Assembly: GCA_037143735.1 (NCBI GenBank)
Contig: JBAWYD010000009.1
Location: 1-34,289, forward strand
Source: JAPLJQ01 sp037143735
GTDB lineage: Bacteria; Desulfobacterota; Syntrophia; Syntrophales; UBA2185
DNA length: 34,289 nucleotides
Direction: 5' to 3'
Under the pieces are notes generated by a model. That model made no database searches. It was not told the origin of the DNA and saw only the letters and a list, made by a program, of their open reading frames with translations. This document shows positions 1 to 6,585 of the stretch, piece after piece (the stretch's first letter is position 1; every line of letters begins with the position of its first letter). The translations under genes and the position numbers were made by a program.

Positions 1-219
1 GTCGCCTCCCGCGCGGAGGCGTGGATTGAAACATTGATTCCGTGGCCGATCTCGACACAGGAGCGCGTCGCCTCCCGCGCGGAGGCGTGGATTGAAACAT
101 GATCCCCTTGAATCTACTTAGATGTGTTTGCCGTCGCCTCCCGCGCGGAGGCGTGGATTGAAACACCCCGTCAATGACCACCCCATGCCCCGCCGTGGGT
201 CGCCTCCCGCGCGGGAAAC
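1..219 (+). CRISPR. Type I-C CRISPR array, trailer end, cut by the window edge
   Basis: Three identical 32-base repeats lie at 1-32, 67-98 and 133-164, separated by three 34-base spacers (33-66, 99-132, 165-198). The repeat begins GTCGCCTCCCGCGCGG and ends GTGGATTGAAAC. It carries the GCCTCC/GGAGGC stem and the ATTGAAAC 3' end typical of type I-C (Cas5d-processed) arrays, so the leader should lie left of the window and this is the old, leader-distal end. A fourth, damaged copy at 199-219 keeps the first 16 bases and a final GAAAC but lacks the 11 bases between them. It also runs directly into a Fic reading frame. No type I-C cas gene is inside the window. Confidence 0.95.
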
Positions 220-509
220 ACGACCCCTGGCATTATATCAACTTTGTCTGTTTCATCCTCAAGAGCGCTTACAAAGAATTTGAAGAAAGGTTGGACAGGT
301 TGCCGCAACCAAGAGGTGAAAAAACAAAAATGGTTCATGATGCAGTCAATGGTTTTTCCGGCAATTTCAGCGTCGCCGATATCCTGCAGAAATGTCCCGG
401 CGTTGGTATTGATATGATACGACGGGTACTCAAAGATCTTCAGACTCAAGGGGCGATTGAATGTCTGGGCCGGGGTAGAAATGCAGAATGGCATAGAACC
501 GGGAATTAG
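213..509 (+). pseudogene. C-terminal remnant of a Fic-family protein
   Basis: The frame reads GKHDPWHYINFV then ILKSAYKEFEER, followed by a winged-helix-like tail (DMIRRVLKDLQTQG, then ECLGRGRNAEW). From memory this matches the C-terminal part of long Fic/DOC AMP-transferase proteins: the end of the Fic fold plus the C-terminal winged helix. The catalytic HPFxxGNGR motif and everything upstream are absent. The frame stays open leftward into the CRISPR array (an ATG occurs at 174 inside spacer 3), but that part is array sequence. An internal ATG at 330, after AGAGGTGAA, could in principle express only the winged-helix part. Most likely a dead remnant left when the array and a fic gene were joined. 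Confidence 0.7.
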
Positions 510-545
510 GTAATAACTATCAATATAGGTAATGAATTAGGTAAT
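507..545 (+). repeat. Three direct copies of TAGGTAAT
   Basis: TAGGTAAT occurs at 507-514, 526-533 and 538-545. The first and third copies extend to the 12-mer GAATTAGGTAAT (503-514 and 534-545). The copies straddle the stop codon of the fic remnant and lie just upstream of the cas1 remnant. An inverted match (TTACCTAAT) sits at 2042-2050, before the orphan type I-E repeat. This may be a regulator site or a slippage product; the function is unknown. Confidence 0.35.
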
Positions 546-577
546 GGAAAGAATCTCTGCGAAGGAGGATGAACAAG

Positions 578-844
578 GTGAGTGAACCAATTCTACCCCC
601 TCTCAAACCGATCCCTATAAAAGACAGGGTTTCCATCATCTTTACAGAGAAAGGTAATCTTGACGTGCTTGATGGCGCTTTTGTCGTTGTCGATAAAACC
701 GGCGTTCGCACCCATGTTCCCGTGGGCGGTGTCGCCTGCCTGATGCTGGAGCCGGGGACGCGGGTGTCCCATGCGGCGGTTACATTGGCATCAAGGGTTG
801 GATGCCTACTGGTCTGGGTTGGTGACGGCGGGTGCGGGAGATGA
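578..844 (+). pseudogene. cas1: Type I-E Cas1 integrase, N-terminal fragment
   Basis: The frame contains LPPLKPIPIKDR, LDVLDGAFVVVDKTGVRTH, VPVGGVACLMLEPGTRVSH and LLVWVGDGG. These are the hallmark N-terminal beta-domain sequences of Cas1e, the spacer-integration nuclease of type I-E systems. Only about 86 of the usual roughly 300 residues remain. The alpha-helical catalytic domain with its metal-binding Glu, His and Asp is missing, and the frame stops at 842-844. A strong ribosome site, AAGGAGG at 562-568, abuts an ATG at 569, so the original start was more likely GTG 578, nine bases after it. The remnant runs directly into a cas2e fragment in another frame. No product with integrase activity is expected. 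Confidence 0.88.
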
Positions 845-1041
845 TCTGGGAACATATCGAAAAAGGAATCGAAGAGGGCAACGCCGTGATGGCCTGGAGC
901 ACCAATACTGAATCGGGATTCGACTTCATGACTCTGGGGGCCAACCGGCGCATCCCGGTGGAAATGGATGGGATCAAGCTGGTTTCGTTCTTACCGGAGA
1001 ACAAAACGCCGTCGGACAATAACCACATTAAAGGTAATTGA
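829..1041 (+). pseudogene. cas2: Type I-E Cas2, C-terminal fragment
   Basis: From 829 the frame reads RVREMIWEHIEKGIEEGN, then VMAWSTNTESGFDF, NRRIPVEMDG and KLVSFLP. This is the characteristic second half of Cas2e (family length about 95-110 residues). Roughly the first 37 residues are missing, and there is no start codon with a ribosome site; GTG 832 is inside the junction. The fragment is shifted by two bases relative to the cas1 frame, so cas1 and cas2 are joined but not fused in frame. Both genes contain a GTGCGG-type sequence here in most relatives (the VR of Cas1, the VRE of Cas2), suggesting deletion across short homology. Natural order cas1-cas2 and strand are preserved. Confidence 0.88.
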
Positions 1042-1146
1042 CATATAATCAATTTATTCATCTTAATAAAGGGCTTATTCATAGAGCTATTGATTTAATA
1101 TCAATTCTCTTGACAAGCATCACCATTTGTGGAAAGGATATATCGG

Positions 1147-1449
1147 ATGCCCGACTTGAATCCGGAAAGCGCTTCATCTCTTATTCGATCAATTCTTGAA
1201 AACACAAGCCGGGGAATCCTGGCTTTTACAAAGCATGCCAGAGAGCAGATGACTCTGCGAGGATACACGACTCAGGACGTTGTCTATATCCTTGAAACGG
1301 GCAAGGTTGAAGAAATTGAGTTAAAACCAAACGGGGAATATCATTGTAAAGTGAAGGGGCATGATCTCGATGGAGATAGGGGTGTGGTGATTACGGCAAT
1401 TGTTAATGAAAGCAATCTGCTCGTAATCACGGTTCTGGGAGGAACATAA
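1147..1449 (+). CDS. DUF4258-type toxin of a toxin-antitoxin pair
   Basis: A small basic protein of about 100 residues with a conserved FTKHAREQMTLRGYTTQDV segment and a beta-rich C-terminus (YHCKVKGHDLDGDRG, then VVITAIV). This is the DUF4258 pattern, a RelE/MqsR-like fold that often acts as a ribosome-linked RNase toxin. ATG 1147 is preferred because AAAGGA (1133-1138) sits eight bases before it; a GTG at 1129 would add six residues but has no ribosome site. The stop is one base before the next gene, which encodes a zinc-finger/HTH protein, giving the toxin-first order of MqsRA and HigBA. The gene appears intact. The toxin role is inferred from family and partner. Confidence 0.75.
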   Translation: MPDLNPESASSLIRSILENTSRGILAFTKHAREQMTLRGYTTQDVVYILETGKVEEIELKPNGEYHCKVKGHDLDGDRGVVITAIVNESNLLVITVLGGT

Positions 1450-1450
1450 G

Positions 1451-1987
1451 ATGGATAAGTGCTGGAAATGCAGGAATGATATGGAAATTATCAGGAATGA
1501 ACCGTATCACTACACGGAGTGTGGATTGGACAATGTTTATCTTTTTGGCATTGTTCAATACAGATGTCTCGAATGCGGTGAAGAAACGGTTTCCATTCCC
1601 AGTATTAAGGGACTGCACCTGGTTATTGCCAGAGCTCTCATCTGTAAGGAAGAGATGCTGTCGGGAGATGAGGTAAAATTTCTCCGCAAAGAGCTGAAAT
1701 TAAGAAGCAAGGATATGGCTGAAGCGCTTTCTATGGAGCCGGAAACGTATTCCCGTTGGGAAAACGCAAAACAGAAAGTATCTTCCAACTACGACAAAGA
1801 ACTCCGGCTTATGTATATTTTGAATGCCTCCGAAGAAAACGGGCGTGTGCTTCACAGGGATATCCGTGCCATGCTGCTTGTTATGGCCATCCGTCCCCTT
1901 TCGGAACCAAAAAAAATCGAGTTGAGCGCTGCCGATTGGCTTGTACCTATGGAGCCTCCTATCTTTGGGACAGAGCTATGCAAGTGA
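1451..1987 (+). CDS. YgiT/MqsA-like antitoxin: zinc finger plus HTH
   Basis: The N-terminus has two Cys pairs (CWKC at residues 4-7 and CLEC about 33 residues later), the YgiT-type zinc-binding domain of MqsA antitoxins. Residues about 75-110 (FLRKELKLRSKDMAEALS and YSRWENAK) form an Xre-like helix-turn-helix. At 178 residues it is longer than E. coli MqsA; the last 60 residues are not recognised. It starts one base after the toxin stop with GGGAGGA upstream, so the two are coupled. MqsA-type proteins neutralise the toxin through the zinc domain and repress their own operon through the HTH. The pair sits between cas2e debris and an orphan type I-E repeat. Confidence 0.8.
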   Translation: MDKCWKCRNDMEIIRNEPYHYTECGLDNVYLFGIVQYRCLECGEETVSIPSIKGLHLVIARALICKEEMLSGDEVKFLRKELKLRSKDMAEALSMEPETYSRWENAKQKVSSNYDKELRLMYILNASEENGRVLHRDIRAMLLVMAIRPLSEPKKIELSAADWLVPMEPPIFGTELCK

Positions 1988-2073
1988 AGAAAAAACGGCA
2001 AAAAGTGGCACATTTTTCCGGTGGCAACTTAAGTGTGAAATTTACCTAATAATTTTATGATAGTAGAAGAAGT

Positions 2074-2102
2074 GTGTTCCCCACAGGCGTGGGGATGAAC
2101 CG
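2074..2102 (+). CRISPR. Single orphan type I-E CRISPR repeat
   Basis: A 29-base sequence starts GTGTTCCCCAC and ends GTGGGGATGAACCG. It has the CCCCAC/GTGGGG stem and the GTGTTCCCC...GGGGATGAACCG ends of type I-E repeats. No second copy is seen on either side. The upstream 85 bases are AT-rich, as a leader would be, but are not recognised. Together with the cas1e and cas2e fragments 1 kb upstream in the same orientation, it is best read as the last trace of a collapsed I-E array. Confidence 0.85.
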
Positions 2103-2157
2103 CCCCTGGATCAAACTTGTTTTTGTCTGATGGATTGGTGGAAAAGCGAATTTGATA

Positions 2158-2200
2158 TTGAGAATTAGAAAATCGTTTGTATAATTATACAAACGATTTT
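2158..2200 (+). promoter_or_regulatory. Promoter with perfect 32-bp palindromic operator
   Basis: Bases 2169-2200 form a perfect 32-bp palindrome (half-site AAAATCGTTTGTATAA). A -10 box TATAAT (2180-2185) lies at its centre, with TTGAGA (2158-2163) 16 bases upstream as -35. It ends 14 bases before the Phd/YefM antitoxin start, with AAGGAG between. A symmetrical site on the -10 box is what autorepression by an antitoxin/toxin complex requires; binding itself is inferred. Confidence 0.7.
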
Positions 2201-2214
2201 AAGGAGAATGATAT

Positions 2215-2496
2215 ATGATCGTGGACACAAATCATATGATACCCGTGACCAGGCTTCAACGGGAGTTAACCAAGGTCCTCAGGGAAATATCCGAATCTGA
2301 GGAACCCCTTTACGTGCTGAAAAACAATGAAGTCAATTTTGTGATTCTGCCTGCAAAGAAGTATGAAACCCTCAGCAGGATGGAGGAGTTGATGGAACAT
2401 TACGAAATAGCCGACATGATCGAAGAGAGGCTCAAAGATTATAACCGCGTATCAAACGTACCCTGGAACGACATCAAGAAGACATATGACCTGTAA
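2215..2496 (+). CDS. Phd/YefM-family antitoxin
   Basis: A 93-residue protein. Its N-terminus, with the conserved IPVTRLQRELTKVLREI segment and the EPLYVLKNNE and FVILPAKKYE stretches, is the DNA-binding Phd/YefM fold. The acidic helical C-terminus (about 55-93) is the part that normally wraps the toxin. Start ATG 2215 follows AAGGAGAATG. The gene lies behind a palindromic promoter and overlaps its toxin start by 11 bases. The toxin is truncated, so this antitoxin is now solitary. It could persist as a repressor or as protection against related RelE toxins. Confidence 0.85.
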   Translation: MIVDTNHMIPVTRLQRELTKVLREISESEEPLYVLKNNEVNFVILPAKKYETLSRMEELMEHYEIADMIEERLKDYNRVSNVPWNDIKKTYDL

Positions 2497-2545
2497 GATC
2501 GAGTTCATTCCGGAAGCCGAAAAGGATTTCGCCCGTAAAAAGGAA
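2486..2545 (+). pseudogene. RelE/ParE-type toxin, 5' fragment only
   Basis: Starting at ATG 2486, inside the antitoxin's last codons, the first 17 residues (MTCKIEFIPEAEKDFAR) match the beginning of RelE/YoeB-like toxins paired with YefM. After about base 2540 the similarity stops. The open frame continues to 2749 but only as antisense of the MFS gene. The catalytic part of the toxin is lost, so this marks a break point between the island and the MFS gene. Confidence 0.75.
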
Positions 2546-2571
2546 TACTTGGGAAAAGGCTGTCAATATCA

Positions 2572-4053
2572 TTATTTATCCAGTCCCGAAGACTTTCGGC
2601 CGGTAAACAAGGAAAAAACAAAGGCCAGAAGGCAGACAACGCTGCCGACGATAAAGGCGACACGAAAGGCATCCGTCAGGAGGCCGGCGATAGAAGCGGC
2701 CTGGTCAGGGGAAGCGTGTTTCAGGGAAACGCCTTCGGGCAGGGCGTAGGAAAAAACGCCTTCAAAAAGACAGATGCCTAAAACCATACTCACGTTCATG
2801 GCCGTCGAATAGAGGCCCGAGGCGGCTCCCTGACTTTCACGGGGCGCCAGGCTCATGACAAAATGGTTGTTGGAGGGAAAGAACAGGCTGTACGTTACGG
2901 CGAGCAGAATGAGATAGATCACGACAGGCGCCAGACCGGGCATGGAAAGGCTGAATGCAAAGACCAGGCAGGCGATAAGCCCCATGAACATGGCGGAGGC
3001 GCAGATGATGCGCGGGTTGATCCTGTCCGACAGGCGCCCCGAAAACGGCGCGATGGGCATATAGACGAGGGAGTAAATCAGAATGATAAAGCCGACCTTT
3101 TCCGTCTCCAGTCCCTTGACGAGTTCCAGGTAGAAGGGCAGAAGAAAGTTCCCCCCCGCCAGAAGCATGACGGCAAGCAGGGTCGTCAGGATGGCGAAGG
3201 CAAAGTCTCTGTTTTTGAAGAGTTTAAAATTAAGAATCGGATCGGCGCACGTCATCTCCCTGTAGATGAAGGCGCCCGACGCCAGGGCGGCAATCGCCAG
3301 CGCAGCCAGGATGACCGGCGAGTCCCATCCCCATTCCTGGCCCATGCTCAAGCCGTAGACAAGGGTCGAAAGAGCGATGAAACTGAGGGCCGAACCGATC
3401 ACGTCAAAATGCCGTTTCTCTGCGGTCGTTCCAGCGGGTTTCTCGTCCGGCAGGGCTTTCCGGGCAATCAGAACGGCGGCGACACCCACCGGGATGTTGA
3501 CGAGAAATATCCATTGCCAGGAGAAAAACCCCGTAATGATCCCTCCGAGGGGGGCGCCCACCATGATGCCGAGGGAATTGGCCAGGGAACACAACCCAAA
3601 GGCCCATCCGGTAATGGCCTCGGGAAGGTAATGGGAAATGACGGCGAAGGCGCCCGTCATCATCATGGCCCCGCCGATGCCCTGGATGCCACGCGCCACA
3701 TCCAGGATATAAATGTTGGGAGAAAGGCCGCAGAGCAAGGATCCGGCAGTAAAACAGACATATCCGGAAATAAAAATTTTCTTGAGGCCGATGCGGTCGC
3801 CCAGTTTCCCGAAGATAAGCATGCTGCCCGTCATGACAAGAAGATAAGACAGAACGACCCAGGAGGCCTCGCTTGTCCCTACATGAAAATGGCGGGCGAT
3901 CGCGGGCATGGAGATATTGACGATATAGCCGTCCAGCCGCACCATGAAAACAGCGAAGGCAACACTAAAGACGATCCAGCGGTAAGGTTTGCGGTCGATG
4001 GGGGAAGCTGTTGTATCTGCCATGATTTTTTTATTTAGAAGGAAGGCAATCAT
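2572..4053 (-). CDS. MFS drug:H+ antiporter, DHA2 (EmrB/QacA-like)
   Basis: About 490 residues with roughly 14 hydrophobic segments, the DHA2 size. Early motifs are the membrane Asp of MVRLDGYIVNISMP (D1), the loop 2-3 motif A GKLGDRIGLKK, and motif C GIMVGAPLGG with the following SWQWIFLVNIPVG. These proteins export drugs or hydrophobic compounds with proton motive force; the substrate cannot be read from sequence. The start is uncertain: ATG 4053 gives 493 residues, and ATG 4023 (MADTT) is ten residues shorter. Neither has a good ribosome site. The 3' end lies 26 bases from the toxin fragment. It is divergent from the rpmH operon. No neighbouring TetR/MarR regulator is seen. Confidence 0.88.
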   Translation of the reverse strand: MIAFLLNKKIMADTTASPIDRKPYRWIVFSVAFAVFMVRLDGYIVNISMPAIARHFHVGTSEASWVVLSYLLVMTGSMLIFGKLGDRIGLKKIFISGYVCFTAGSLLCGLSPNIYILDVARGIQGIGGAMMMTGAFAVISHYLPEAITGWAFGLCSLANSLGIMVGAPLGGIITGFFSWQWIFLVNIPVGVAAVLIARKALPDEKPAGTTAEKRHFDVIGSALSFIALSTLVYGLSMGQEWGWDSPVILAALAIAALASGAFIYREMTCADPILNFKLFKNRDFAFAILTTLLAVMLLAGGNFLLPFYLELVKGLETEKVGFIILIYSLVYMPIAPFSGRLSDRINPRIICASAMFMGLIACLVFAFSLSMPGLAPVVIYLILLAVTYSLFFPSNNHFVMSLAPRESQGAASGLYSTAMNVSMVLGICLFEGVFSYALPEGVSLKHASPDQAASIAGLLTDAFRVAFIVGSVVCLLAFVFSLFTGRKSSGLDK

Positions 4054-4083
4054 ATGTCAAGGTCTTCTTAATCCAATTTAGCC

Positions 4084-4111
4084 TTGACAAACAGATATGG
4101 TTATGGTTAAT
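4084..4111 (+). promoter_or_regulatory. Sigma-70-type promoter for the rpmH operon
   Basis: TTGACA (4084-4089) and GTTAAT (4106-4111) are spaced by 16 bases and lie 33 bases before rpmH. An inverted repeat GTTAAT/ATTAAC (4106-4111, 4122-4127) overlaps the -10 box. No DnaA-box cluster (TTATCCACA) is visible here, although rpmH often neighbours oriC. Confidence 0.5.
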
Positions 4112-4144
4112 GAGTGCCCTTATTAACTTAACCGGGGTCCAAAA

Positions 4145-4282
4145 ATGAAAAAGAACCTGACAAATTTCAGCAATACGAAAAGGAAAAGAACCCACGGCTT
4201 TCTCGTCAGAATGTCCACCAGGGGAGGCAGGCTGGTCTTGAGCAGAAGGCGGGCCAAGGGCAGAAAACGGCTTACCGTATAG
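4145..4282 (+). CDS. rpmH: 50S ribosomal protein L34
   Basis: A 45-residue, very basic protein. The segment KRKRTHGFLVRMSTRGGR followed by SRRRAKGRKRLTV is the L34 signature. The N-terminus (MKKNLTNFSNT) deviates from the usual MKRTYQPS. It is the first gene of the rpmH-rnpA-yidD-yidC-jag-mnmE run and stops 20 bases before rnpA. No clear ribosome site precedes ATG 4145. The identification is firm from sequence and from position. Confidence 0.95.
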   Translation: MKKNLTNFSNTKRKRTHGFLVRMSTRGGRLVLSRRRAKGRKRLTV

Positions 4283-4302
4283 CCTAAGAAAATTAGGAGG
4301 CC

Positions 4303-4647
4303 ATGGAAAAACAATCCTTTGGCAGGCACGAAAGAATTTGTAAAAGAAGAGATTATTTGACCATATACGAGCAAGGGGTGCGGAGCTATTCAAGGCATTT
4401 CACCGTCATCGCATGCCGGAATCAGGAGGGGAACAGCAGGCTGGGGATAACGGTTACCAAAAAAGTAGGGAATGCTGTTCAGAGAAACAGAATTAAACGT
4501 CTCTTAAGAGAGTTTTTCAGGTTGAACAAGCCCGGGCTTCTGTCCTCACAGGATATCGTGATCATGGCAAAAAAAAATGCCCATGCCCTGACCTATCAGG
4601 ACGTATGTCGGGAATTGAAAAGGCTCTTAATAAAAACAGAGGTTTGA
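4303..4647 (+). CDS. rnpA: Ribonuclease P protein component
   Basis: A 114-residue basic protein. The family signature is clear: early RHERICKRRDYLTIY, then GITVTKKVGNAVQRNRIKR, which contains the RNR motif that contacts the P RNA. It assists the catalytic RNA in trimming tRNA 5' leaders. AGGAGG precedes ATG 4303 at an unusually short two-base spacing, but the family N-terminus supports this start. It sits between rpmH and yidD, the classic order. Confidence 0.96.
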   Translation: MEKQSFGRHERICKRRDYLTIYEQGVRSYSRHFTVIACRNQEGNSRLGITVTKKVGNAVQRNRIKRLLREFFRLNKPGLLSSQDIVIMAKKNAHALTYQDVCRELKRLLIKTEV

Positions 4648-4651
4648 TTAC

Positions 4652-4876
4652 ATGATGATACAAATTCTGGGAAAATTATTTATCATACCGGTCCGATTTT
4701 ACCAGATCTGTATATCCCCCCTTTTTATCCCCTGTTGCCGTTTCCATCCTTCATGCTCCGAATATGCGATAACCGCAATCAGGGAACACGGGCCCTTCAG
4801 AGGTCTTTTTCTTGGCGTGATGAGGCTTTTACGGTGTCATCCCTTTCACCCCGGCGGATATGATCCCGTCAAATAA
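4652..4876 (+). CDS. yidD: Membrane protein insertion efficiency factor
   Basis: A 74-residue protein with the YidD signature: an amphipathic N-terminus (IPVRFYQICISPL), then CCRFHPSCSEYA with conserved cysteines, and a CHPFHPGGYDPV ending. It lies four bases after rnpA and 29 before yidC. YidD is a small membrane-associated helper of YidC-dependent insertion. Confidence 0.95.
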   Translation: MMIQILGKLFIIPVRFYQICISPLFIPCCRFHPSCSEYAITAIREHGPFRGLFLGVMRLLRCHPFHPGGYDPVK

Positions 4877-4905
4877 TTCGAGACGTAAAAACCAGGAGGT
4901 ATTTA

Positions 4906-6573
4906 ATGGACAAGAAGTCACTTCTTGCCGTAGTCCTTTCATTAGTTGTCATTTTTGCGTGGCAGATATTTTTTGCACCAAAATCCGTTAAAAAACAACC
5001 GGAGCCGGCTCAACAGGCGGCCACTACCGTCGATCCGAAACAGGCGGTCGTAAAGGAAACCGTCGCCGGGCCGGTAAAACCCGCCGCGTCAAGGACCACT
5101 TTATCCCGGCCAGCCACAGGGAATGAAATCGATATTCCTGTTGAAACCCCTTTCTATTCAGCTACCTTCACGACAAGAGGCGGCGCCCTTAAATCCTTCA
5201 AACTGAAGAATTATCGTAAAACCCTCAACAAAGATTCTGATCCCATTGAATTGGTCCACGTTACGGATGGGATGCCGCGCCCCCTGACCGTGACGTTTCC
5301 GGAATCGAATATCGATATCCTGCCCGACAGCCTGTTTTCGGCGGACATGAAGTCTCTCGACCTTACAAACACCGAGGATAGCCGCCAACTGACCTTTACC
5401 CTTTCCTATCCCAATTCAATAAAGGTGGAAAAAACCTATACGTTCCATCCGGGGAAATTTGTCTTCGATCTTGAGATCAAGGTCCATAATCTTGCCGGTT
5501 TTCCCATAAACCAGAGCCCACTTCTTGCCTGGCATCAGTTTGTTGATCCCAAGGTGGAGACGGACAGCTACACCCATGAAGGCCCCCTTTCTTTCATTTC
5601 AAAGAGCATTGACCGCTACGAGGTCAACAAGATGGAGCCGGCGAAGTTGCTCGGCCCCGATGTCGCCTGGGGAGGTTTTGAGAACAAATACTTCATCGCG
5701 TCCCTGATTTCTCAAAACCCCGCACTGACGAGCATCGCGCTGTCGAAAGACGCCCGGAACATGGTGACCGCAAGCCTGAAGGGGCCTCAGAATATTATCC
5801 CCCCCGGTCAGGCCGGTTTGTTCAGCTATTCATTATATCTCGGGCCGAAGGATCATGATCTCCTCAAAGCCCAGGGCGTGGGGCTTGAAAATGCCATTGA
5901 CTTCGGCGACTGGTTGAAGTGGCTCGCCATGCCGCTTCTTGTTTCAATGCAGTTTCTGTACAAGTTTGTTCACAATTACGGCGTTGCCATCATCATCCTG
6001 ACCCTCCTGATCAAGATTATCTTCTGGCCTCTGGGGAACAAGAGTTACAAATCCATGAAGGACATGCAGAAACTCCAGCCGAAGCTTGCCGAACTTCGGG
6101 AGAAGTATAAAAACGACAAGACGAAGATCGGCCAGGAGACCATGGCGCTGTATAAAACCCATAAAGTAAGCCCTGTGGGGGGATGCCTCCCCATGGTTAT
6201 TCAGATCCCTGTGTTTTTCGGGCTCTACAAGACGCTCCTGTATGCAATCGAACTTCGCCATGCCCCGTTTATGTGGTGGATTCAGGATCTGTCGGCGCCT
6301 GATACGCTCTTTGGACACATTCCATTATTGTTTCCTGTAATAGGCGGCTTTGCCATTGGCCCATTACCCATACTCATGGGCGCCACCATGTTCATCCAGC
6401 AAAAAATGAGCCCTCCTGCCGGTGAACCGATGCAACAGAAAATAATGTTAATGATGCCCGTGGTTTTTACATTTATGTTTTTGAACTTTCCATCAGGGCT
6501 GGTTCTTTACTGGTTATTTCAAAACATCCTGAGCATCGGCCAGCAATACTATATCAACAAACGACCATCTTAA
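4906..6573 (+). CDS. yidC: Membrane protein insertase YidC
   Basis: A 555-residue protein in the Gram-negative layout. One N-terminal membrane segment (about residues 5-24) is followed by a Pro/Ala/Lys linker, a large periplasmic P1 domain (about 75-325), and the conserved C-terminal 60KD_IMP core with five membrane segments from about 340. The core shows VHNYGVAIIILTLLIK, then MQKLQPKLAELREKYKNDK, SPVGGCLPMVIQIPVF and FPSGLVLYW. It inserts and folds inner-membrane proteins alone or with SecYEG. ATG 4906 follows CCAGGAGG. The periplasmic domain argues for a Gram-negative host. Confidence 0.97.
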   Translation: MDKKSLLAVVLSLVVIFAWQIFFAPKSVKKQPEPAQQAATTVDPKQAVVKETVAGPVKPAASRTTLSRPATGNEIDIPVETPFYSATFTTRGGALKSFKLKNYRKTLNKDSDPIELVHVTDGMPRPLTVTFPESNIDILPDSLFSADMKSLDLTNTEDSRQLTFTLSYPNSIKVEKTYTFHPGKFVFDLEIKVHNLAGFPINQSPLLAWHQFVDPKVETDSYTHEGPLSFISKSIDRYEVNKMEPAKLLGPDVAWGGFENKYFIASLISQNPALTSIALSKDARNMVTASLKGPQNIIPPGQAGLFSYSLYLGPKDHDLLKAQGVGLENAIDFGDWLKWLAMPLLVSMQFLYKFVHNYGVAIIILTLLIKIIFWPLGNKSYKSMKDMQKLQPKLAELREKYKNDKTKIGQETMALYKTHKVSPVGGCLPMVIQIPVFFGLYKTLLYAIELRHAPFMWWIQDLSAPDTLFGHIPLLFPVIGGFAIGPLPILMGATMFIQQKMSPPAGEPMQQKIMLMMPVVFTFMFLNFPSGLVLYWLFQNILSIGQQYYINKRPS

Positions 6574-6585
6574 GAGGTAACAAAC

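Noticed and set aside
832..1041. An in-frame Cas1-Cas2 fusion protein
   Set aside because: Natural Cas1-Cas2 fusions exist, but here the two frames differ by two bases, the Cas1 frame stops at 844 and both catalytic regions are incomplete.
1110..1140. TTGACA at 1110-1115 as the promoter of the first toxin
   Set aside because: The matching -10 region would overlap the ribosome site, leaving no room for a leader; a promoter further upstream is more likely but not clear.
2863..4038. A 391-codon open frame on the plus strand opposite the MFS gene
   Set aside because: Its translation is charged, low-complexity and unlike any family, while the minus strand shows clear MFS motifs; it is an antisense shadow.
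4054..4144. Replication origin next to rpmH
   Set aside because: rpmH is often near oriC, but no TTATCCACA-like box cluster and no dnaA or dnaN gene is visible.
4031..4393. A minus-strand frame covering the rpmH region
   Set aside because: rpmH on the plus strand explains the sequence; the antisense frame overlaps promoter, rpmH and the start of rnpA.
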